From a virus: DNA of 22,167 bases. A model generated the notes under the pieces. It saw nothing but the letters and a program-made list of their open reading frames with translations. It was not told the DNA's origin and did no database searches. Below, one piece after another: positions 15,688 through 21,443 of the stretch. The stretch is from IMG/VR virus record IMGVR_UViG_3300042539_002307, positions 1 to 22,167 of that record; one strand, given 5' to 3'. The translations under genes and the position numbers were made by a program. Position 1 is the stretch's first letter; each line of letters opens with the position of its first letter.

Positions 15688-18555
15688 TTAGATTCTGCCT
15701 ACCACAACTTCAATGGTTCCAGAGTCGCCGTCGAAGTTTTCTAAAGCTTTGCCAATTACTGATCCAGTCGATGGATCTGATTCTGCTCGTGCTCGGCCGT
15801 TACCAGCAGACACCATCATGTCACCTTTGCGTACTTTTCCTGTTACCATGCAAGGTACTCGTCCTTGCAAGGCAACTACCGCAACATGGTCAGAATCTAG
15901 TCCAGCATTCATTAGATAGCTAGGGTTAGCAGATACCACGCCAGCTACTCGTCGATCGCCATCGCTGGTACTTTGAGTTACTTCATGGTCCCCGCCAAAA
16001 CTTACAACTGTGCCTGGTGTGTATTCAGCATCTGCGGCATATTTTTCTGCCAAGTCGGCATACAGCGCTGTGGTTGCTGTAGCAAACACTTGGTTAAAAT
16101 AGCTAGAAGCACTGCCAATGTTGCCTACAGCATTGGTGCCAGTATGAGTAATGTTGTTGACTGACAGGGTACCAGTTGTTCCAGATGTGATCAAATTGCC
16201 ACTAGTGACATTGCCAGTAACACTCAAACTACCCAGCGTGCCCACTTCGGTAATATTAGTCTGGCTTGCTGTTGCAACAGTACCTATTAGATTACCGCCG
16301 CTGATGTTGGCAGTTGTAGTAATGTTGGCTGTGGTGTTTATTGCACTTAGAATGTTGCCACTCAGGCTCAATATACCAGTGTTGACGTTGCCGCTTGTGA
16401 TGTTGCCAGTTACACTAACTGTAGCACCTGTATGAGTAGTGGCATTAACGTTGGCTCCGCCCAAGATGTTGCCACCAGTAATGTTGCCAGTAACACTCAG
16501 AGAACTCAGTGTACCTACTGATGTGATGTTGGTTTGTGCTGCCGTGGTCAATGTGCCCACAATGCTGGTGCCGCTTAGGTTGCCGCCAGTGATGTTACCA
16601 GTGGCACTGATTGTTGTGCTTGACGTCACAGCACCAACCAACGGACCATAAAATGCTGCTGCTGTAATATTGCCCGATGCGCTCATGCGCCCGATGTTTA
16701 CGTTACCAGAGCCGTTGGGAGTCAACACAATGTTGGCATTGGCTGCTGACGTTTGAATATCCAGTTGCGCACTGTCAACGATAGCGCCACTCAATATCAA
16801 ATTACCACCACTGATATTGCTTGTTGTTGACAAATTTCCAGAAGTAATGTTGCCTGTTACTGCCAAACTGGTCAATGTGCCCACAGATGTAATGTTGGCC
16901 TGAGTAGCGTTGGTTACTGTGGCTGCTGTGCCGCTGACATTACCAGTAACGTCGATAACATATGTTCCGCTCAAACGGTCAGAACTCACTGTACCAGATG
17001 TTAATGCGTTGGCGTTGATATTGTTGGTCAGCAGAGTGCCAATGTTAGCAGTGTTTGTTACCAACAAGTTAGCAGTGTTGATATTGCCAGTGGCGCTGAC
17101 ATTCCCTGCGGTATTAACGTTGGCTGCTGCAATGTTGCCAGTTACACTAACTGCACCAGTGAAGTTAGCTCCGCCATCATACAATACCATGATATTACCA
17201 ATAGCATTGATTGTAGCAAAAATATTACCATTTGAGCTGGCCACGGCCATAACTGTAGTGCCATTGGCAATTTGTTGAGCAGCAACGTTGGAAACCGCAG
17301 TGACGTTTGATAAGAAGCCACCGTCGCCAATAAAGAAGCCACCCGATGTAGTAATGTTGCCCACAGCAACAAGCTGCCCTGATGTGTAAACTGCACCAGC
17401 ATTGACGTTGCCAGTTGCGCTTACTAAACCACCAGTGGCTATGTTAGCACCAGTAACGTTACCAGTGGCACTAACATTACCGCTTGATGCAATCATTGCT
17501 GCGCTGACAACGTTGCCAGCACTGAAGTTATTGGCAATTATGTTGCCTTGTGCTGTGACCACTCCTTGAGTGATTAAATTATCGCCGGTGATGTTGCCCA
17601 CAGCAGTGATCTGAGCATCACTGACAATGTTTCCGCCACGAATATTGCCTGTGGCGGTAACGCCAGCAGCGCCAGCAGTGACGCCTCCACCAGTTATGAC
17701 ATTACCACCTGTGATGTTGCCAGTTGCGCTGACTTGACCTGCTGTATTAACATTACCGCCACCAATGTTGCCAGTGACCGTGGCAAGACCTGCTGTAATC
17801 AAGTTGCCGCCAGTGATGTTACCAGCTGCTTGTAGTGTACTGCTAAAATAACCTGTTCCTGTCACACCAAAAGTAGTAGTTGGGTTTGCATTAGCAACAC
17901 CAACGTTCCCTGTTGGCAGAATAGTCATCACCACAGCTGGAGTAGTGGTTGTGCCTGTTAAAATTTCTACTTTGGCATTGCCTGCTGCGTCAGTGTAGGT
18001 AGATCTGATTGCTGTAGCTACTCTGGCACCCGGAGTTGTGGCATCGTTTGAATACCATTCTACTGCTCCGATTACAGTATTGGCCAGGCCTGTAGTGTCT
18101 GTGTCTGAAAATCTAATAGTAGGTTGAGTTACACTAGAATCTCTAGTGATTGTTACGTTACCAATTGTGTTGACGTTGCCGCCATTGACGTTACCAGTAG
18201 CACTTACAATACCGCCTGTGTTGATATTGGCACCTGTTATGTTACCAGTTGCAGAAGCTACTCCTCCAAAATATGCACCAGTATTGGCAAAAACAGCAAC
18301 GTTTGATGTGCCATACACTCCCACAGTAACATTACCGCCCAGTCCAGACGACAACACCTGAACGTTGGAGTTGCCTGAGAAAATTTGGCTCACTGATAGG
18401 TTACCTGTTAAACTGGTGTTACCAGTAACAGTTAAATTGCCATCGACTATGACATCAGCTTGTGCATTGCCCAGAGCGCTGGTTAGAGTAATGCTGTCAC
18501 CAGAATTCAGCGTTTGTATGGTGTAGTCGCCGTTGACAATTTTATAAGTAGCCAT
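15688..18555 (-). CDS. Repetitive tail-fibre-like protein with C-terminal domain (955 aa)
   Basis: The protein starts MATYKIVNGDYTIQTLNSGD and passes through a DVIVDGNLTVTGN element into a shaft of SATGNITGGN-type repeats. Residues about 138-225 are a non-repetitive insert (PTIRFSDTDTTG, VIGAVEWYSND, VEILTGTTTTPAVVMTI, ending TGNVGVANANPTTTF), of a kind common in phage fibres. The C-terminal domain, residues about 822-955, begins FNQVFATATTALYADLAEKY and contains FGGDHEVTQSTSDGD, RVAGVVSANPSYLMN, GRVPCMVTGKVRKGDMMVSAGNG and GSVIGKALENF before ending EVVVGRI. It is paralogous to the end of the 1,275-residue fibre. Such domains often assist trimer assembly or form the receptor-binding tip, but which applies is not visible. 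The ATG directly follows the stop of the 194-residue gene, with AAAGGAT as ribosome site and an AATAAATA late-promoter candidate 18 nt upstream. Confidence 0.88.
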   Translation of the reverse strand: MATYKIVNGDYTIQTLNSGDSITLTSALGNAQADVIVDGNLTVTGNTSLTGNLSVSQIFSGNSNVQVLSSGLGGNVTVGVYGTSNVAVFANTGAYFGGVASATGNITGANINTGGIVSATGNVNGGNVNTIGNVTITRDSSVTQPTIRFSDTDTTGLANTVIGAVEWYSNDATTPGARVATAIRSTYTDAAGNAKVEILTGTTTTPAVVMTILPTGNVGVANANPTTTFGVTGTGYFSSTLQAAGNITGGNLITAGLATVTGNIGGGNVNTAGQVSATGNITGGNVITGGGVTAGAAGVTATGNIRGGNIVSDAQITAVGNITGDNLITQGVVTAQGNIIANNFSAGNVVSAAMIASSGNVSATGNVTGANIATGGLVSATGNVNAGAVYTSGQLVAVGNITTSGGFFIGDGGFLSNVTAVSNVAAQQIANGTTVMAVASSNGNIFATINAIGNIMVLYDGGANFTGAVSVTGNIAAANVNTAGNVSATGNINTANLLVTNTANIGTLLTNNINANALTSGTVSSDRLSGTYVIDVTGNVSGTAATVTNATQANITSVGTLTSLAVTGNITSGNLSTTSNISGGNLILSGAIVDSAQLDIQTSAANANIVLTPNGSGNVNIGRMSASGNITAAAFYGPLVGAVTSSTTISATGNITGGNLSGTSIVGTLTTAAQTNITSVGTLSSLSVTGNITGGNILGGANVNATTHTGATVSVTGNITSGNVNTGILSLSGNILSAINTTANITTTANISGGNLIGTVATASQTNITEVGTLGSLSVTGNVTSGNLITSGTTGTLSVNNITHTGTNAVGNIGSASSYFNQVFATATTALYADLAEKYAADAEYTPGTVVSFGGDHEVTQSTSDGDRRVAGVVSANPSYLMNAGLDSDHVAVVALQGRVPCMVTGKVRKGDMMVSAGNGRARAESDPSTGSVIGKALENFDGDSGTIEVVVGRI

Positions 18556-19140
18556 TTACAGATCCTTTGTGTTATTTATTCTGTTCAAGAACTCTGTCAT
18601 GGGCAGGGTGGTGTAGTTTGCAACATCATCAAATTCTTTGATGTGCGCTGTGGTGTCGCCAAACACTCTAACAAAGGGTATTTTGGGATAATCACGCATG
18701 ACTGTGACCAGTTGCCTAGCCCAGTTGCCTGAATATGTGGGCACTGCTGAGCTTTTTTTGTAAAACTCTGTGTTGGCGTACACATTGTTGAATCGATTGT
18801 TTACTGGTCCCATGTCAAAACCCACAAGATATACAATTTTAACGTTATCAAAACAGGCTATGCTAGCAGCGATAGGTCCCGAACTGTAACCAAAATACTT
18901 TTGCGGAACAGGATGTGCTCCTAGATGTGGTATAGGCCTGCGTGTGTAAAATCTATTGTGTTTGGCATATCCTTCAGTTTGAATACGCTCACTGATGGGT
19001 TTGTCTGTGCTGACTAAAACGGTGGGCGTAAAATCTCTGTAGAGAGCATTACAGCCGTAGATGTTGCCCAAATGACGCATGTTGTCTAAATCAACTTGCT
19101 GTCTACTAACGCCATTGCCTAATACAAATGCTACAGTCAT
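18556..19140 (-). CDS. Putative sugar/nucleotide-handling enzyme, GNGxSR family (194 aa), possibly MptE/DUF115-like
   Basis: This is one of the few non-structural-looking proteins here. Visible motifs are an N-terminal beta strand ending in GNGVSR (residues 8-13), YGCNALYRDF (28-37), LVSTD (42-46), SSGPIAASIA (86-94) and a hydrophobic strand IVYLVGFDMG (102-111). This Rossmann-like order, a glycine-rich loop, GCN, D after a strand, SGP and then GxD, recalls the MptE/DUF115 group, which includes the Maf flagellin-modification proteins; it also recalls small phage proteins annotated loosely as glycosyltransferases. I make that assignment from memory and with limited confidence. Its ribosome site GGAGG lies inside a terminator hairpin, and its stop TAA is directly followed by the ATG of the 955-residue fibre. 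The position suggests a role in modifying fibre proteins or surface glycans. Confidence 0.8.
   Translation of the reverse strand: MTVAFVLGNGVSRQQVDLDNMRHLGNIYGCNALYRDFTPTVLVSTDKPISERIQTEGYAKHNRFYTRRPIPHLGAHPVPQKYFGYSSGPIAASIACFDNVKIVYLVGFDMGPVNNRFNNVYANTEFYKKSSAVPTYSGNWARQLVTVMRDYPKIPFVRVFGDTTAHIKEFDDVANYTTLPMTEFLNRINNTKDL
18573..18580 (-). promoter_or_regulatory. Late promoter candidate AATAAATA for the 955-residue fibre gene
   Basis: The minus strand reads AATAAATA at 18580-18573 inside the last codons of the 194-residue gene. RNA starting near 18567 would carry AAGGAT followed by the ATG at 18555. Spacing to the gene closely matches that of the giant fibre promoter. Confidence 0.55.
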
Positions 19141-19173
19141 AAAAAATCCTCCCAGTAGTTATCTAGGAGGATT
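19141..19173 (-). terminator. Rho-independent terminator/attenuator containing a ribosome binding site
   Basis: On the minus strand an 8-bp stem AATCCTCC/GGAGGATT (arms 19173-19166 and 19152-19145) with a 13-nt loop is followed by four more T (six in a row with the end of the stem) and then the ATG at 19140. It lies 17 nt after the stop of the 264-residue gene and has the form of an intrinsic terminator. The GGAGG in its 3' arm, 7 nt before the ATG, is the only good ribosome site for the 194-residue gene, so the hairpin could limit both read-through and translation. Confidence 0.72.
19148..19152 (-). promoter_or_regulatory. Shine-Dalgarno GGAGG of the 194-residue gene, within a hairpin
   Basis: The minus strand reads GGAGG at 19152-19148, 7 nt before the ATG at 19140, which fixes that start. 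The same bases form the 3' arm of the terminator stem, so they would be base-paired in the folded transcript. Confidence 0.75.
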
Positions 19174-19189
19174 CTGGGGTTACGCCAAA

Positions 19190-19984
19190 TTAAGATGTAG
19201 CTTTAACAACCTGTGCCAATTGTAGACTGCCGTTTTGAGCGTCAGCACCACCAATGATTTCAGCACCAGACCATGTAACTGTGCCTTCGTCTGTGAAGAA
19301 GTTAACAGGATAGAAGTTTTCGCCACTCTGGATGTTTGTACCAGCATTGCTGTCACTGTAGTTGCCATAAGTCATTCCGTTCCAGTCACGGATCCACTTG
19401 TTGGTGATATAACTAGCATATACAGCAGAACTGTCACCAACTGAGAACTCAATACTCATGTAACCAGCGTCAGGCGTGCCGGTGTTTTGTAACACACATT
19501 GCCCAACTGGATATGCTGTGCCCGAACCTGAACCAACGGCTGTGGCAGTGAAAATGTCACCAACAGTTACATTTGTTCCTGCGCCAACTGCGGCCCAATC
19601 TGTTGTGCCCACGCTAGCAACACTGTAGGCTTGGCCAACAATAAAACTCTCATCGGCTGTGGTACTAGCAACATAAGCTACCAAGAACTTGTGTGAGCCT
19701 TTTTGGCGGATGATGCGACCGTTGCCAGCACCTGTAGAGCTGCCATCAGCTAACTCAATGTTAACTTGTGGAAGAATAATAGGGTTTGTTGCCGTAGTTG
19801 CTGTGGTACTCAAACCACCAACAACGCCTAGATAATCGCTAGCGCTCAATGTGCTAGCACTGTTATAAACTGGATCTGTTAAGCTACCAAAGTTAGGGAA
19901 GCCGACATCAATGCCAACTGCTGCGCCAGGTGCGCCGGAACCTTGATTGGTGCCGTATTTTTGTATTTTTAGGGGTCTTGCCAT
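19190..19984 (-). CDS. Virion-type protein, possibly capsid-associated, with inserted TTDW module (264 aa)
   Basis: The protein starts MARPLKIQKYGTNQGSG, followed by VGFPNFG and SDYLGVVGG, a pattern I recall from small structural proteins of T4-like marine phages. RIIRQKGSHKFLVAY (90-104) and CVLQNTGTPDAGYMSIEF (163-180) look like two parts of one conserved core. Between them, residues 114-157 are a self-contained module (VGQAYSVASVGTTDW, then a GDIFTATAVGSGSGTA strand) that turns up in many phage virion proteins and seems to be inserted here. There is no signal peptide. It has the strongest expression signals in the window: a perfect TATAAATA 83 nt upstream and AAGGAG 7 nt before the ATG, with a terminator after the stop. 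High-copy expression and closeness to gp23 suggest a capsid decoration or other abundant virion protein. The function is inferred, not recognised. Confidence 0.82.
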   Translation of the reverse strand: MARPLKIQKYGTNQGSGAPGAAVGIDVGFPNFGSLTDPVYNSASTLSASDYLGVVGGLSTTATTATNPIILPQVNIELADGSSTGAGNGRIIRQKGSHKFLVAYVASTTADESFIVGQAYSVASVGTTDWAAVGAGTNVTVGDIFTATAVGSGSGTAYPVGQCVLQNTGTPDAGYMSIEFSVGDSSAVYASYITNKWIRDWNGMTYGNYSDSNAGTNIQSGENFYPVNFFTDEGTVTWSGAEIIGGADAQNGSLQLAQVVKATS

Positions 19985-19991
19985 TTGATTT

Positions 19992-19997
19992 CTCCTT
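19992..19997 (-). promoter_or_regulatory. Strong ribosome binding site AAGGAG of the 264-residue gene
   Basis: The minus strand reads AAGGAG at 19997-19992, 7 nt before the ATG at 19984. It is the best unobstructed Shine-Dalgarno match I saw in the window and supports that start. Confidence 0.75.
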
Positions 19998-20066
19998 GTA
20001 GAAGCCCAATGCGGGTTCTAGCCGCTACGCAGATGGTCTGCATAAGTCGCCGAATTGCGAACAGTG

Positions 20067-20074
20067 TATTTATA
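20067..20074 (-). promoter_or_regulatory. T4-type late promoter, TATAAATA
   Basis: The minus strand reads TATAAATA at 20074-20067, an exact match to the T4 late promoter core recognised by gp55 sigma. The start site would fall about 6 nt downstream, giving a leader of about 75 nt before the ATG at 19984. It lies in the 131-nt gap between the divergent 264-residue and TPR-glycosyltransferase genes. I saw no equally good promoter for the rightward gene in this gap. Confidence 0.75.
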
Positions 20075-20115
20075 GAAAATAGCAAATACCGCCACTGGCA
20101 GCATTAAATATCCGT

Positions 20116-21264
20116 ATGAATCCCCACGAACTAATCGAAACTGGTAATCAATATCGATCCAGCAATCAACCCGAAAACGCTTTATCTTGTTATGCACAAG
20201 CATTTGCGCAAGACCGTAACTACGCCGCGGCATTCAACAACTACGGCAACGTACTGCGTGAAGTAGGTGAGCCACAAGGTGCTATTCCGTTCTTACAAAG
20301 GGCTATCCAACTTGATCCTACCAACGTCACTGCACAATTTAATTTGTCAATTGCTTATTTGCTAGCAGGAGATTATGACCGTGGTTGGCCACAATACGAA
20401 TGGCGCTGGAACTATGAACACTTATCTGGTACTATGCCTCCATTCCAGAAGCCACGTTGGCGCGGCGAAGATCTAAAAGGCAAAACTATCCTTGTAGTAG
20501 GCGAACAAGGACACGGTGATAACATCCAATTTGTGCGCTTCTTGTACAACCTGCATGTTATGGGCGCAGAAATCATTCTGCAGGTCACTGATGGGCTTGT
20601 GCCTCTGTTGGGCTCTAGTTCTATTATCAAACGTGTTAGCGGATACGATTACTCGGTGGATGACTTTGATTACTGGACTCCTATAATGAGTATTCCTGGT
20701 ATCCTTGGTGTTACTTTAGAAAACTTGCCGCGGCCGGTTAACTATTTGAACGCAGATACTAGATTGCAAAAACAGTGGCTTGACTACTTTGGTCCAAAGA
20801 AAAAAATGCGTGTGGGCTTTAGCTGGAGTGGCCGCAGAGATAACTGGCTCAACAACCACAAAGGCATGCCATTTGCAAAGATTGTAGACTTAATCAAAGC
20901 TAACTCACAGTACGAATGGATCAACTTGCAAGCAGATTGCACAACAGAAGAGGAGGCCACACTCAAAGAACTAGGAGTACATTGCTTGCCGCCTAACCCA
21001 AACATGTGGGCAGATACTGCTGCTCAAATGATGCACATGGATGTGGTTGTTAGTGTAGACACTGCGGTAGCTCATTTGGCTGCTAGCTTGGGACGCCCAA
21101 CTTGGCTCATGTTAAATTGGTTCGCAACCGATTGGCGCTGGGGCGTTAAGCGTGAAGACAACCCTTGGTACAGCACCATGCGCATATTTAGACAACCTGC
21201 AATGGGAGATTGGGATAGCGTGAACAAGAAAGTTACCCAATTCCTCTCGTGGTTTAAGGTGTGA
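20116..21264 (+). CDS. TPR-domain glycosyltransferase, GT9/OGT-like (382 aa)
   Basis: This is the only convincing plus-strand gene. Residues 3-100 hold about two and a half tetratricopeptide repeats (NPENALSCYAQAFAQD-type, then AAAFNNYGNVLREVG..GAIPFLQRAIQLDP and AQFNLSIAYLLAGDY). The rest is a two-domain glycosyltransferase fold of the heptosyltransferase-like type found in bacterial TPR proteins: VVGEQGHGDNIQFVRF (128-142), VGFSWSGR (233-240), and the nucleotide-sugar binding region SVDTAVAHLAASLGRPTW (313-330), then DWRWG, NPWY and FRQ. All expected landmarks are present and length is normal for such fusions, so it looks intact. Bacterial relatives sit in polysaccharide or flagellin-glycosylation loci. 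Here the TPRs may dock a virion protein such as a fibre. The ATG at 20116 lacks a clear ribosome site, suggesting weak expression. It runs opposite to all its neighbours and could be a later acquisition. Confidence 0.9.
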   Translation: MNPHELIETGNQYRSSNQPENALSCYAQAFAQDRNYAAAFNNYGNVLREVGEPQGAIPFLQRAIQLDPTNVTAQFNLSIAYLLAGDYDRGWPQYEWRWNYEHLSGTMPPFQKPRWRGEDLKGKTILVVGEQGHGDNIQFVRFLYNLHVMGAEIILQVTDGLVPLLGSSSIIKRVSGYDYSVDDFDYWTPIMSIPGILGVTLENLPRPVNYLNADTRLQKQWLDYFGPKKKMRVGFSWSGRRDNWLNNHKGMPFAKIVDLIKANSQYEWINLQADCTTEEEATLKELGVHCLPPNPNMWADTAAQMMHMDVVVSVDTAVAHLAASLGRPTWLMLNWFATDWRWGVKREDNPWYSTMRIFRQPAMGDWDSVNKKVTQFLSWFKV

Positions 21265-21265
21265 G

Positions 21266-21274
21266 TGTTATAAT
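21266..21274 (+). promoter_or_regulatory. Candidate extended -10 promoter (TGTTATAAT) after the glycosyltransferase gene
   Basis: The plus strand reads TGTTATAAT, a perfect extended -10 element (TGnTATAAT), just after the stop at 21264. No -35 match is present at normal spacing. It would start RNA near 21281, where no protein gene follows on this strand, hence the small RNA proposal. Confidence 0.4.
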
Positions 21275-21282
21275 ACAAGAAC

Positions 21283-21290
21283 AATAAATA
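21283..21290 (+). promoter_or_regulatory. NATAAATA motif on the plus strand
   Basis: AATAAATA occurs here on the plus strand. It fits the relaxed late-promoter form NATAAATA and would start an RNA near 21296, ending at the shared hairpin. The surrounding DNA is very AT-rich, so a chance match is quite possible. Confidence 0.3.
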
Positions 21291-21397
21291 TCATTTTATA
21301 TTACTGTATAAAAGCAAGGTCGTTAAACTTTATATTATCTGCCCCGACTCCTCCTGGATTGACCTGCCTGGATGTTGGGGCATTCTTATACTCAACA

Positions 21398-21421
21398 AAA
21401 AACCTGCCGAAGCAGGTTTTT
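21398..21421. terminator. Bidirectional hairpin terminator between converging genes
   Basis: AAAAACCTGC (21398-21407), a CGAA loop, then GCAGGTTTTT (21412-21421) make a 10-bp symmetric hairpin with T runs on both strands. It ends the leftward capsid mRNA 22 nt after its stop and the rightward glycosyltransferase mRNA about 135 nt after its stop. This keeps the abundant capsid transcript from running antisense into the glycosyltransferase gene. Confidence 0.88.
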
Positions 21422-21443
21422 GATTTTCCATCCTGGGAATGGA

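Larger units (their letters stand above)
21281..21425 (+). ncRNA. Candidate small phage RNA between the glycosyltransferase and capsid genes
   Basis: A plus-strand transcript from the promoter candidates at 21266-21290 to the hairpin terminator at 21398-21421 would be about 130-145 nt and encode no protein I can find. It could form a 6-bp stem TGCCCC/GGGGCA (21340-21345 with 21377-21382). It also carries ACCTGCC twice (21362 and 21402), so the terminator's GCAGGT arm has two possible partners. CTCCTCCT near 21349 resembles an anti-Shine-Dalgarno sequence. The simpler alternative is an ordinary 3' untranslated region of the glycosyltransferase mRNA. Confidence 0.3.

Noticed and set aside
21250-21274. 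T4 middle promoter (MotA-box-like TGGTTTA 12 nt before TATAAT)
   Set aside because: The box lies in the last codons (WFKV) of the glycosyltransferase and has a mismatch at a key base. Many T4-like marine phages lack MotA.
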